In this document: piece by piece, positions 23,583 to 35,589 of the stretch
How positions within the stretch are numbered: position 1 is the stretch's first letter
Layout: the number at the start of each line of letters is the position of its first letter
Source: Dryococelus australis
Taxonomy: Eukaryota; Arthropoda; Insecta; Phasmatodea; Phasmatidae
Direction: 5' to 3'
DNA length: 64,000 bases
Assembly: GCA_029891345.1 (NCBI GenBank)
Contig: CM056993.1
Coordinates: forward strand, 271,244,350-271,308,349
Notes under the pieces: model-generated
What the model was told of the DNA's origin: nothing
The model's input: the letters and a program-made list of their open reading frames with translations, nothing else
The model's database searches: none
Translations under genes and position numbers: made by a program

Positions 23583-26080
23583 TAGGGATGTGCAGTCTAG
23601 TTACATTCCAGTATTTGTTACTTCTAGTTACTGCTCAATTGAAGACTTTTTACTTAGTTACTAGTTACATTTATCCAGACCTTTGGGAGAAAGTGCATAG
23701 GACGAGAGGAAGGGGTTACTACAGTTCCTTGCTCGTTACTATAAGTTTTGTTACGTAGCATGGTGGCCGAGAAGAAGGAACATTCGTTACATGTTACAAA
23801 AATGCTATTTACGGCACTATTTCAATGAGAATAATAATCCAGACTCAAAGCACTCAATACATAATTGTTGCCCAATTTAATTTACAGTTAAACAAATATC
23901 TATGTTCACAATTATATGTATTTTTTTAGGAACTTAAAATCATATAAGTTAATTTTTTATGAGCTAATATTTACATCAGATGCACACTGAACCGCTGCAC
24001 GTAATAGTTATGAATTTGAGTTCCAAATATGCCAAAAAAAATTTATTTACAGTAATTTTTAAATTGGACTCAGATTTTATTTTCTTGGAAAACCTTTCAG
24101 CGGATTAAGCAAATAAGATTTAACAACATAAAATATGCACAAGCGTAATTATATATTATCAGTAAAAATTACATTAAAATAAATAATTATGTATGTATAC
24201 ATAAAAAAACTGATGGTAAAAAACGCAAGTTAAACAATTTTGTCATCGATATCATAAATCCTCTAAGGACAACTGTCTGCAAGAACAAAATATGCAAAAG
24301 TTTTACATAATGAACCTTGTTTATATCAATTACGTATAGTCACAACAAATAATGCAGCACTTCCACAGAGCTGTCAAATTAATTTTCTATAGTCTGAACA
24401 GAAATGTACAGTAAAAATTATAAGCTGAAAAAAAGTGTAAGCAACAGTCCAGAGGTGGACAAAATTCCTAGCTTGGAAAAATTTCCCCTAGAACATAAAA
24501 ATTTAGGTCAAAAGTTCTCCAAAGATATAAAAACATATTTTTATAACAAATCCTTTATGATGTTAATGAACATAAGACTGTATTACATTACAATTTACAG
24601 TGAATAGTTGCACATGCACACTTTGCAATTTAGGTCATTTAGAAATGAGATATTGGCATTAAAAAAATTACCTCCGAAACATGTTTAGAAATTTGTCAAT
24701 CTACAGTACATTTTAATGTTTTAACTTTGTTTCTAAAAAGTAATTAAAAAATGAATAGCTTTTCACTCATGCAATATTCTGTTCACTTGTTCATAAGCAA
24801 AAGTGTTTTGGAAAACTGAGGAAATCTGTGTTAAAGTCAATGTCACACTATGTACTATTTTATGCTTTAAGTAAACATACAAAACAATAGGTAAACTAAT
24901 TTCACATAAATCCTTCAAAATAGGAGAGTAAAAGCAGCACCCAATAAATACTTAAGTAATATATTTTTAATCTTAAGTTAGGGCAACTTAAACAATTAAT
25001 ATTATGATATATCTTCCTAAAGTAATACCCTGAAGAATGAATTCACTTCTGTTACATTTATATAACAAATCTGGAAAAAACATCAAAATCATTAAATCCC
25101 TAAATAATACCTGCAAATCGAAATTAAACTCATAATTCAAAAGAAACGTACCTTATAATACGTTAATAATACACAAAAACCGAACTTCAGAAAATTCCTG
25201 GAACCTTACCCTGCCACTACTAACACCTTAGAACCTATTCGGTCCACATTTAAAATGGGAATAGCAAGTTCCACGGCATCACCCCGTAGGTGTACGCATT
25301 GCCTCACGCGAGGGTTGTTATCTCTGGAGCACATCGGGTTCCAGCCCGGTGCCAAGGCCTGGCATGGCGCTTATCAAATTCCGCTGATTGAAACACTTCC
25401 GTGCAACAACGTGATATATCCAACAGTATACAATATACCCAGTCATTCCAACCATATGAATCACTATTTTTCAGCGATATGCAATACAGGCCGTAGATGA
25501 TTATCTCTTACAGTGCCTGTTACAGCAGGACAGGCACTGGGGTGGGAACGACATCTCACTTTCTCCCTTCCACTTCATGGAGATGATTATCTCTCAGCAG
25601 GGTAGCTTTTCCCACCACCCTTCCTCGTTGTTAAGTGCCAGTCTTTCAGTTTAGTTCTTAGAATAAAAACGGCAGGTATCGGTATTGGCCCAGCACTAAA
25701 TATTTCCCACTAACCTAGTTCGTGCATTCGCACATTTTGTTCGTCTCTGAGTAACACACAATAAGACACTTTCTATGTACAACTTAAAGACTTTTAAATG
25801 TACAAACATTGGAATTATTAATAGCCCAAACGCCAAGGAATGCAATGGTGGTTTCTGCCCAACCCTCCTTCCCTGGGATGCTGAGCTGCATCAAGGAGAG
25901 GACTCAGTACATCATTACTTTGTACTACGCACGTCCCGTAGAGCCTGTACGATACATACCTGCGAAAGCTTCATGAGTGGTTACTTATATAACGAGTATT
26001 TCCAAGAATCGGTACTCGTTTCGGATTCTGTGTGGTAACGACTACAAAAGTAACGAGCAGTTACTTTCCACCCATCACTA
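23583..26080. mobile_element. hAT-like non-autonomous element (~2.5 kb)
   Basis: The left end TAGGGATGTGC and the right end CCACCCATCACTA are imperfect inverted repeats of the hAT type. Flanks ACAAATAG (23575-23582) and AGAGATAG (26081-26088) match at 6 of 8 positions. Near both ends the sequence is full of GTTAC/GTAAC words (for example 23599-23665, 23718-23810 and 26036-26065), which fits subterminal transposase-binding repeats. The middle is very AT-rich (23880-25200) and encodes no transposase. The boundary call rests on imperfect ends, so it may be a composite. Confidence 0.5.
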
Positions 26081-26119
26081 AGAGATAGGGCCTCGATTTT
26101 ATGAAATGTCACAATTCTC

Positions 26120-28104
26120 AAGAATGAGTTTACAAAATAGGTGATGCACGACGCCCTGAAGGTCGCTAAATAAAACCGCTACGTCAAGGGTGTTTTTTTT
26201 GGGTGCTATGTTAGGGACACCTGGTGGCGAGTGTTTTCTGTTTGAATTTAGTCTTTACGAGGTACTGAAGCACGTCCAGTGTAAAGGACTAGCCTGGTAG
26301 CTTTACGGCGTGGCAAGAAATCAGGTTCTGTGATTGTGATTTCGCTTTTCAGTGAATTGGTTCTGGGCTGTATACGTGGGCGAAGCGTAATCTGTGGAGA
26401 TTGCTTAACTCGTGTCAGTTCTGTCTGGCTAGAGCTTTTACTAGTGTGGTCTGTGCGCAGGGGCTCGTAGGTTGTGTGGGTCACAGGTGTTTGTTCCGCT
26501 GGCTGAATTCCCGAAAAGCATGGATTGGCTATTCCCAAGGACTTAATCCTGTCCACTCAGGTAAACTACAAACACCAGGTGTGTTTCCTCATTCAGACGA
26601 ATGGGATCTTCAAAGAAGTCCTTAGGAATCTCTGGTGTTGACGGTCTCTGCAGATGTCGCAATGCCTGGACTTGATCTCTCAGTGAGAGTGTTGCGAGTG
26701 CAGCCAGTAGGGGATCCAGCTCCTGCAAATGCAGAGACAGTGAGCACCTATCTAACCTCCTCTGGGATACTACTTCAAATGGAGTAGTGCATTTGTACAG
26801 AATCACCCTCTCGCGTCCGTTAAAAGACAACAGGTGACATGTTGTCCTATATTTGTGTACAGTCACGTGCAGTGCCTGCCAATCAAGTGCGGTACCTCTA
26901 TCCCAGTACTCGGCGTCGAAACGCAGTGAGTATTGAGAGAAAAGTTTCACTGGCAGACAGTCCCAGTACATAGGTGAGTGTCCCAGGAGGAACAGTCTCT
27001 ACCAACTCAGGGAACACTAGCTCTGGGCGCTGTGGAGAGAGTAGCCACTGAGCAGGCAAGCAGACCCCAAGAAACTGAGTACCTAGTGTTGGGGCTCTGC
27101 CGTTCTGGACGCGATGGTGCACAGAAAGAGTGGCCGTCCACTGTGTGTTAGGGTACTCTGTAGGTGTATTGCGCTTTTTAAGTAACTCTCTGGTCACCTG
27201 CAATATCTTGGATGGATGTGGAGTCCACTCGGAAAGGAATTACTACAACGGGAAAGATACCCTTGGGTTGGCAAACAATCTGTTTATTCTTTCTTACAGG
27301 AAATAATCAGGGTCGTTTCCCACTACCTCCTAACGTTGGCAAAAGCTTACGGAAGCATAACCTATGCTGAGCCAGGTGAAGACGACCTGGTCCTAAGCTA
27401 ACAATGACAGGGTAGGCGAGCATTATGAAAATAACTTGGAACTGGTACTACTACTACTAGTGTTTGTCCAGAAGGGGTCGAAATGTCTAGGTGTATAGAT
27501 GACGGCGATGGTTGGATCTTCAGCACAGTATGCGGTGAAGACAGGGTGGTCGCAGGATATCTCCGGTAATGAGTTGCTGTGGCAACCAAGGAGAGGAGAG
27601 TCTTCAGCATGAATGGGGTGAAGGAACAGGCAAGCTAGAGCTAATGAGCAGGCTGGTCAATTTATCCGACAGAATCTGCGGTGGAGAAAATGAAGACTGG
27701 TTATGAGCGGTCAAATGACCCACTATTTATACTCTAGGTGGTGTTTCTCCTTCAGTCCGCTGGATAGGGTTGATAGATGAAGAGGGGGTAGCTGTAGCAT
27801 AGCTTCCTCAATACGTGACATCACAGGCTGGCCTGGAGATCAGATCCGGTGTAACTTTCTGGAAGAGTCATGTAGCGACCTGCTGTGGTACTGAAGTACC
27901 GTGGATGCATAGCCTCGATGGCTCTTCCAGTGAACAGTACAATCTTCAGTCTGGAGTGTCCGTCTATGAGCCGTATTAAATAGTACATTCTTGTGTTTTG
28001 TGATGTGTGGTAACAATGTAAACTCTGTGGAAATCAAGCTACAAGGCTTGCTCACTAATGAGGCAAAGTAATTTAATCATTGTTGACAAGACGTCATGCA
28101 TCAT
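26120..28104 (-). mobile_element. Family X LTR-type element, copy B
   Basis: This copy is read on the minus strand. Its 5' end is GATGCATGACGTC, the complement of the bases ending at 28104. Then come TATAAATA (complement of 27724-27731) and AATAAA (complement of 27283-27288), about 440 bases apart. The coding part follows. An N-terminal segment (27203-26898) contains HRVQNGRAPTLGTQFLGVCL and LVFPELVETVPPGTLTYV. The core (about 26720-26545) contains LRDQVQALRHLQRP, TPEIPKDFFEDPIRL and THLVFVVYLSGQD. The C-terminus (26330-26251) has EPDFLPRRKATRLVLYTGRA and ends VPRKD. At least one frameshift separates the blocks. The 3' tail has CACCCAAAAAAAACAC followed by GACGTAGCGG, shared with other copies. 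Confidence 0.75.
27724..27731 (-). promoter_or_regulatory. Family X copy B TATA box
   Basis: TATAAATA on the minus strand is embedded in GAGTATAAATAGTGGG, which is identical in copy D. Confidence 0.55.
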
Positions 28105-28999
28105 AGGGTCAGACTGAATTTGAACCCCTCCTCCTTCCATACCCAAAAATTATGGTACAAGTACTGTTTTTTGCATGAAGTTTACATTTCATAATCTCTG
28201 ATGCCAAAATAATGTGTTTTTCGTATTTGTATTAATTTTATTCTATAGGCAGACATTTACCAAATTAAGTAATATCTCACAAATATATTACAGTCGACTC
28301 TCAATCTACCATTTTTCAAGGGACTGTTAAAACATTTCCATACATCCAGAATTTTGTAGATGTGGTTTGACATGTACATAAATAAATTAGGGCTTTTTCT
28401 TCTTCTTCTTCAAATAGAACTTATAACCCTATTATATTGTTATGCTTGGTATAATGACAGCTGTAAATTATCTGTGAGTAAAGTTCAACTAATAAACACA
28501 ATAAAAATGGGAATGTTTTAAAAAAATGTTACTGCATTATGTAGTAGTACTACTGTAAATAATACAATTAAAAAACATTTCACCACACCTCTTTCAAACA
28601 AAGAATGTAAATTCACAAAATACAGTATATAATCAACTGTAATCCGAAACAGAATGCAAGCCATCCTCAAACATTAAAATGCTCTGATAAAGAAAATAAT
28701 ATGATACTGAATTTTGAATGTCACTCGCGCACCAAGCTGCGAGGTTATTGACCGGCCGGTGTTTACAGTGGGTGATCCGCCAGCTGTACAAGGAGACAAA
28801 ATTATTTCTGACGAATATCGCAGAGAACAGCTAATGCTTACGCAATCCCAGCCAGATCTTGATTGGTCTGCACTTACATGGTGATGCCGTGCTCATGTTG
28901 CATGGCAAATACAGTGGAACTGTTGTAGTATACCCTCTGATTTTATACTTTCCTGCATTTTAACTACACTTTTTTTGGTCCCAATGTATATTTTTATGT
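28105..28999. other. AT-rich intronic spacer
   Basis: Nothing is recognised apart from a TTCTTCTTCTTC run at about 28389. Confidence 0.45.
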
Positions 29000-29960
29000 A
29001 GTGACGCATTATGCATCCTGCGCTTCTGAAGAGCGCACTCTACTTGCGACTGCAATCCATCTTGGAAGGCACTACTACTTATGGGCCAGTTCGAAATCAC
29101 TTATGAAAGAAGAAACGGAGACGGGGCACGTGTCTACACGATCGCCATGGGAACAGCCCTCGTATTAATACTCGAACACGTGATCCTACTAAGCAAAGCT
29201 GTCACATGCGTTGCCTCTTCGCTACAGATTGAATCACCTGCTACTCCAGGATGGCAGCAGTATTTCACAATCCCACCACTGGAGAGCAAAGCACCGCCCG
29301 CTAGAGCATTCACTGCCTCCAGGATGCACGGGCTGGCCAGAACATATCAACACACCACAGCTACATGGTGAGCTCCGCAGAGATAAGAATCCAGTCACCC
29401 ATGCATGACATCACAAGACTAACCCCCAAGAGGGCGGAGCCAGCTTCCCCTTCACCCTTCTGAGCACCTACAAGCTGGAAGAATCACTATAAAAGGACTT
29501 CCAGAACAGGGTCTCAGGGCAGTCTGCTGCACCTCCACTGCTATAATGGCCACTGTGAGGTGTTAGCATATCCAAAGATAAGCACTAGCCCCCTGTCTCC
29601 CGCTGTAACAGCCACAAGATAGACTTACAGGGCCCTCTAGATGCAAGATCCCTTCGTGCTGCGTTGATTACCGCAAGTCTCCAGAGGGTTCTCGACTTCT
29701 GACATCCACCAGCAGCTCCGGAGATCCCGCCAGCAGTCCAGAGGATATTCCACTTATTCTGCGATCTCCACCTCCAGACGCCTTCTGGATGCCAATGCCA
29801 CGAGAGGGTCTGTCAATGCCGTCAACCACCTACCCTTCCCTGGTAACCTACCTCTAGGTCTTCCTTAGGCTCCTACTATTGATGTTGTTCACTCAGGATA
29901 ACAGGTACACCATCCCACAGTGCCCTTCTGGTGATGCCTTTAATTAGGTTCCTTCAGAAC
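29000..29960 (+). mobile_element. LTR-like promoter region upstream of the Gypsy element
   Basis: This GC-richer block has TATAAAA at 29488-29494 within CACTATAAAAGGACTTCC, preceded by CATGCATGACATCAC (29398) and followed by pyrimidine-rich sequence. The arrangement resembles the U3/R part of the family X LTRs, but the terminal word and coding region of that family are not evident. It lies about 1.7 kb upstream of the Gypsy Gag relic and could be its 5' LTR. I could not find a matching 3' copy near 37.7-38.7 kb, so the link is inferred from position only. Confidence 0.35.
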
Positions 29961-31199
29961 ACATACTTATTTAATATGAAGTATTTTAATTTTTTGTTGT
30001 GGTTTCTGAATATCACAGCATAGTCAGATCATTCAAACATTTCTAATTTGCTTCAGGATGCTTTCACCTAAATTATAATCATCCCTTTCTTTTTATTGTT
30101 ATTTAAACATATTACCAGGAGTAGTGCAGCCCCCACTGTCTTAAAAATTTTTTAATAAAACTTATACCATTGATATAACACTTTTATTTAAATTGAACAA
30201 AGTTTGCTTTACTTACAACTAGCCCTTAAGATATTTAAAATTTTAACGTCATACTGGATTCATTACAAGCCTTTAAGGCCAGTACTTGAAACTTTGATTT
30301 AGGAATAGCACGCACCTTGGTAATAAGTCATCAAGGCAGACTAACACTTTTTCACGAGTGGAATTCAGTGATCAGAGTTCCTCCCTACTCCGCCTCACCA
30401 CTGTAAAAGTCAGAAGGAAAGGAGACAGGAGTGCTCTAACCACTGGACCCACAATGAAACCTCACCTGTGGACTGCTACCCCGCAATCACCATCTGCATT
30501 CCGACCTTCCATCCATCGCTGTAAAAGGCCGGGTTGGAATATTGTATAGTGTGCAAACTTGTGGAAAGTAAAGTGCACAGCACCACACAGCAAGAATATG
30601 TGATACACTGGCTACTTCCCAGTGTTGCTTGTTTTCGGCATTCTAATGCAGTGCGTCATGAAAAGTAGAGTGAAGTATAGGAGAAAGATAGACGTTCTGA
30701 AACTCATTAACGAGCTACTTGACCATATAGAGAAACAGATAAATATTCCACCACTTTTGTTTGAACCACCATCCAGAACATCAAATAAATCCTACAATAT
30801 TTATTTATTAATAACTCAGTACCAAGATCAGTACTAGGATTCGATCCTATACTTGTCACATATCCTCCCCATATCATACCTTCCTTCAGCTTGAATTATT
30901 ACTTGGGCACGACTCCAGCGCAGCCAGTGTTGGCCGCTGTTCAGCCGACACCATCAGCGAGCAGCCAGTGTCCACCAGCGAGAGCTTCACAACAAGGCGT
31001 GACCAAGGTAAGGCGTCAACCACGTGTAGTTTTTATCCACACTATATTTTGTTCCCACGTGAAAACCACCAACTCGTACACTATTGTACACAGGGAAAGT
31101 ACCCCAACATGACAATCCACAGTAAACAGTTAGACATTACTTAAATGACCTTTGTTTCGCTGACATTATGTTGGTCTGTGTACACTTCCTTAATTAATA
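29961..31199. other. Leader or spacer between LTR-like region and Gypsy ORFs
   Basis: No domain is recognised. The minus strand at about 30430-30455 reads CAGTGGTTAGAGCACTCC, a tRNA A-box-like word, but no convincing B box or SINE body follows. Confidence 0.35.
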
Positions 31200-31269
31200 A
31201 GCAATCCACTCATAGATCTACTGCATGCTACCAATTAGCTATGTCACTTACGAGTCAGGGGTTCTAGTC

Positions 31270-31624
31270 TCGAAGCAGACGTTAACAAGCCCTCTACCTC
31301 AAATGTGCAGTGACCACGTACCTGGGAACGGGGGCACATGTGATCCACTGTGCACACTCCCAGCGACGTTTTCACTACTCCTGCATAGGGTGGGAAGACG
31401 TCCCAAGATATGCAGACTGTTTAGAGTACTGCTGTAATGACTGTAGTAACAGTTAGTTAGCCAGGTGCAGATGTCTAGAGTGTAATGGACAAGGGTTATA
31501 CACCGTTCTGTGTACAACATGTGATTCCAAATTCCACTACACGTGTATAGGCTGGCTGGACGAAAGGGTCGCTCACCCTGGCCAGGTATACCAATGTGAC
31601 ACTTGCAGACGCAGCCTGTCCTAC
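31270..31624 (+). pseudogene. Tandem PHD-type zinc fingers (Gypsy Gag N-terminus)
   Basis: Positions 31466-31624 encode a complete Cys4-His-Cys3 pattern: CRCLEC, CTTC, FHYTCIGW and CDTC. The spacing C-x2-C-x9-C-x2-C-x4-H-x2-C-x16-C-x2-C fits a PHD finger, a fold that in cells reads histone H3 tails. Upstream (about 31296-31450, another frame) a related finger reads HCAHSQRRFHYSCIGW and later CCNDC, with two expected Cys replaced. A single TGA (31625-31627) separates the second finger from the Gag segment, which continues in the same frame. The two fingers share FHY(S/T)CIGW, so one arose by duplication of the other. Annotated as a decayed coding segment. Confidence 0.7.
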
Positions 31625-31660
31625 TGATCTATAAATCCTGATAAAAGACCTAGTATAGTA

Positions 31661-32160
31661 ATGTCAGTGTCAGATAGTGATATCAACTTACCCGAATTCA
31701 GCGGACACCCACACAAAGACCCCATCACCTTGAGGGAATATGAGGAGGAATTCTTAGAACATAACATACCACGAAAGCATTGGGTCACTAAAATGCAGTG
31801 GCAATCATGTGGCAAATCCCACGATTGGTAGACAAAGTATGGCAGATTCGTCATGGACTGGGACCAACTGAGGGATTGCCACACCACACAATGTACTGGT
31901 GAAGAGGTGATCGCCCGGCTCATTGCGGACTTCCCTGCGAAAGTCCAGGTTTAGACCAAAGAGGTCTAAATTTATATTTGGGGAAAAGCTCAGATGCATC
32001 GCCGAATATACCGACAGGAAAGTGAGGAAAGTTGCATGTGCAAGATAGCACGTACGCTGCTCCCCGCTCTCAGAAATTTTCTTATATCCCAAGGCCGCAA
32101 ACAATAGACGAGCATGTTAACAGAGCAAGGAAAGTGGAGTGAAATAACCAAGAGCATGCT
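31661..32160 (+). pseudogene. Gypsy Gag (capsid) relic
   Basis: After a possible ATG at 31661 the frame reads LPEFSGHPHKDPITLREYEE, a typical start of Gypsy capsid (F-x-G-x-P..DP..F...FE), followed by W residues in a WxxYxxF-type context. It is stopped by TAG at 31829. Other frames continue with matches to the second half of capsid, for example LLPALRNFL (32060) and an IDEHVNRARKVE-type string (about 32100). The capsid forms the particle in which reverse transcription takes place. No CCHC knuckle was recognised downstream. Confidence 0.6.
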
Positions 32161-32528
32161 CTCTTAGACAGACTGATGTGTGTCACTGTCAAAGTCACCA
32201 TCTCACACCCTCTTCCGGATGACATGCCGACCGTGACATGTCCCCTTCTCCCGAACAGCAGGGAGTCGACGGGGCCACCCCCTCCTCTTGCCAACCCTCT
32301 TTCCCCTTGTCGGGAATGCCTGGGGAGGCATCCCAGCAGGAATTTCCCCACCCGGCAACAGCGAGGAAGGGAAGAAAAGAACATTTGGTCATCTGATGCA
32401 CTGCCGTGCTTCACCAATAGTGAAGGGGCTGGCCCGGAAAACAAGACCCCAAGAGACTCCAGTGACTCCATCTCGGACAGCCCCCACAAACAGACCATCA
32501 TCCACGAGTCCACCTGAATGGTTAAACT

Positions 32529-32860
32529 GCAGTGATTGCGCTGGATACAGCTGCCACAGGCACTTTTATCAGGGATGACTTACTCATGCGGTGTCAGCGA
32601 GCTAAACTGACCCCACAAGATGGACAGTAATAATGGCTCAACTCTAACAACACCTAAGGCTACTATGGGAAATAACCTTAGCTATACAGATACACTCATG
32701 CACTTTTCAGGTCTATTTTCTTGTAGCTCCTAACCTAGGGCCACAGATGATTTTGGGGAATCCCTGGCTGCAGTCGGAACACTGCCTGATAAGACTGTTT
32801 GGCATGCGTCAAATTTCCCTGGGGTCAGACAGGGATTTGATAGTTGATTGGGGAGGTAAC
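32529..32860 (+). pseudogene. Gypsy aspartic protease relic
   Basis: VIALDTAATGTFI (about 32532-32570) matches the active-site strand of retroviral-type aspartic proteases, with DTA in place of the usual DTG or DSG. MILGNPWL (32747-32770) matches the conserved ILG-x-PWL strand near the end of the domain. The two are in different frames with stops between them. Confidence 0.65.
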
Positions 32861-34059
32861 CTGGTACAATACCTCGCTCCTTGCCACAATCCCCCTTTTA
32901 TCCAACTCAGGATGAATGCACTATCTAAGCCGCAAAGGCACCATGGGAAATAAGCTATCACCCCAAGCCCCCATCTGCACTACCACCCTATCTCAAGAAG
33001 ACCCTTAGTCAGGCCTGACAAGGCCAACGCTTTCGTGCCCGCAACAGAGGAGAAGCCAACCTCCTCCTACCACTGCCCCAGAGTTTCAAAGTTCGAGCCT
33101 CCCTGGTCAAGGGAACCCAGACCTCCGGTGGGCAATTTACAGGGAGATTCATTTCCCTACCCCTAATTAGGACACCCCACCACAACAGGAGTGTCAGAGT
33201 GGCATATCCACCCGACTCTGCCCCTCGACACCCTGCATCTTTAAGGTGTGCTTCGGGGAACCCCCAGTGTCCGAGAGAAACCGAGTGGCATGTCAGTCAG
33301 GACATTGCCCTCGGCGCTCAATCCCGATGGCCAATGGACTCAGACAGTCATGGCGGGATATTCTCCCTGAAGCTAACATTTCCAGTCGTTATGGAGAGAC
33401 CCACAGAATAGAGAGGTCGTGCCAGAGGTCCCCATGACCCAACCAGACGACAGTAGCATAGGGGAGAAAAGGTCCGTCCCTGGACCATGCCAACTTCTCC
33501 CATTACATAATCTCAGAGGTTTGCAATCCTCGCCAAGCCATTGAGCTGAGGTTTATGAGAGCCCCCTTTGCCCTTGGTTAAACCAACCATTGGTTGCACA
33601 ATCCCCAAAGATCCTGCCTGTGGTGCAGTAATTAGCGCAAAACTTAAAGACGCAGTGTTCATACCTGATTTTATTTCTGTACAGGAGGACCTTGTCTCGG
33701 AACCTGAGCTTGATGTGTCCACCATCCCACTGCCACCAGGTTCACTGCCACTTACGCCACCTCCCGGTGCCATAGGAACTACTGAGGACCTGCGAGTGAT
33801 GTCACAGCCCCTCACCGATGTCCTCACCAGCACCAGAGATACCTGGCCAACAGCCGCTCCACTCAACCATGGATGCGCGAGCTGAGATTTCCAGTCTTAC
33901 CTCAGTCCCGTCCATCGTGTCCAGTGACCTGGTCGGAACTTCAACTACCACGACCACAGGGAATGCAGCAGATGCATCCCCCATACTCCTATCGGCAGCC
34001 AGTGCAACAGCACCACCAGCAGGAATCTGGGAGCATTTGTGCAGCCTACGAACTCACCC

Positions 34060-34800
34060 ACAACTCAATGAGTGGTACTTGTTCCGAAGAAGGAGGAAGG
34101 CTTTCGTGTTTGCTTTAACTACAAAAACCTCAATGATGTCACTCACCCGATTGCCCCTCCTGCCAGTGACCTGCAGAGCATGCTCTGAGATATAAGAGAG
34201 GTCTCGATCTTCAGTACTCTTGACATGCAATTAGGGACTGACAAATCGCGGTCCACCTCGATAGCAGGATATATACTGCATTCAAAACTCCGGAAAGCAA
34301 AACACTACAATTTAAAGAATGCTATTTGGCCGAAAAACGCCCCAGCCACCTTCCAGAGTTTTATACCAACGAGGTGCTCTAGGGATTTGTAGTGCAGTTC
34401 TGTTTTGCATATTTGGATGACATTATTATATACTCCAAAATGTTGAAGGAACACTGCAGCCACCTCCAAGAGTCTTGGAGAGACTCGAATTGCACTGCCT
34501 TACCTGCACATTAGCCAAGAGTCACTTCAGCAAGACATCCATACATTACCTCGGCCATGTGTTTGCACCCGCTGTTAATTATCCACAACACAACTCCATA
34601 ACGACTATCCAAGAAGGCTGAGGATGAGGAACCCACCAATAAGAAGCAGTTTCCTCGGCTTATGCATTTGGTTACGCAATTTTGTACCCAACATTGCTCT
34701 CCAGATTTCCCACTCCACAACTTCCTATTGAAGGAGACATGTTGGTGATGGACAGATGAACATCACCACACCTTCCTAGCACTCAAGCAAATCTTCAAAT
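34060..34800 (+). pseudogene. Gypsy reverse transcriptase relic
   Basis: PKKEEGFRVCFNYKNLND (about 34085-34140) matches the RT motif K-x-G-x-R-x-C-x-DYRxLN. Next come FSVLDMQLG (34213), which carries the first catalytic Asp position, and APATFQ (34340), the usual NAPATFQ. A remnant of the YLDD box (around TTGGATGACATTATTATATAC, 34412) and the CHF/EYLGH strand (about 34520-34560) follow. Stops and frame changes lie between the motifs, so it is non-functional. Confidence 0.8.
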
Positions 34801-34833
34801 CAATCTCTCAACTCCACTGCCTCTGGTCAGCCG

Positions 34834-35110
34834 CAGGTGATAGCATACACGAGCACACTGCTGAACAAGACAGAGCATCATTACCAAATTAATGAGCAGG
34901 AGTGTCTTGCCGTCATTTGGGCTATACGGAAGTATCGCTATCACTTGGATGGCAGACACTTCATACTCTGCACAGATAGCAAAGCCCTCCGATGGCTGCA
35001 CAAATCTCGTAACACAAAGCGAAACTCTGGCAGTGGGTAATGTTCTTGATGGAATTTGTTTTCGAAGTACAGCACTGTCCAGGTAAACGTAATGACCGCC
35101 TTGTTACATT
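34834..35110 (+). pseudogene. Gypsy RNase H relic
   Basis: IAYTSTLLNKTEHHYQINEQ then ECLAVIWAIRKYRYHL and FILCTDSKALRWL (34837-35015) reproduce the Ty3/Gypsy RNase H, including the Glu of ECLAV and the Asp of TDSKAL used in catalysis. After a frame change FVFEVQHCPGKRN (35050-35090) matches the FEV-x-HRPGKxN strand. This is the best-preserved part of the element. Confidence 0.88.
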
Positions 35111-35589
35111 GTCACACCAGCCAAATCTCAGAAGGAAACCAAAAATATTGGGAACAGCTGATACCACCCCCAACCCTGGTTATGAAACCCCAAAGAAAAT
35201 CTCCAGCTCTTACAGTTGCAGCTTAACAGGGAGCAAATTTCATGCCACCAACAGGACCCGGACATCCAGCGCCTCATTCAAGCAAAACCCCACAGGTACT
35301 AATTTAAGGGAGAATGTCGCCTGGTCCCGTACCGGCCACCCAGGAGCTCCTTGGAAGATTTGGATTCCGAGAAACCTACGTGTAGATCTCTACCCCACCG
35401 CCACCACAACAACCACCCACATGCTGGACATCCTGGAACAAACGAAACACTGCAAAACATCAAGGAATGATAACATCTGCGATGGGTTGAACTGAGACGT
35501 TAGGCAGTACGTTGCCTGCTGTGGGGCATGCTGCCGCAGCAAAGCTTATCCCGTGCTCCCTCCTACAGCAAAACCCATGTGACCAACCA

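Noticed and set aside
25255-26038. Two + strand ORFs (81 and 87 codons) as genes.
   Set aside because: Both lie inside the hAT-like element, carry no transposase or other motif and are not in one frame.
30480-30545. Weak resemblance of a CKRPGWNIV string to the family X C-terminal motif, which would link family X to the Gypsy element.
   Set aside because: Too few matching residues over a short span, and no core blocks upstream.
30355-30560. Possible tRNA-derived SINE on the minus strand (CAGTGGTTAGAGCACTCC).
   Set aside because: The A-box-like word is good, but no B box at the right spacing and no body or tail typical of a SINE were found.
32082-32513. Long antisense ORF (143 codons) in the Gypsy gag-pol region.
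   Set aside because: It overlaps decayed Gag sequence on the + strand and has no motif of its own.
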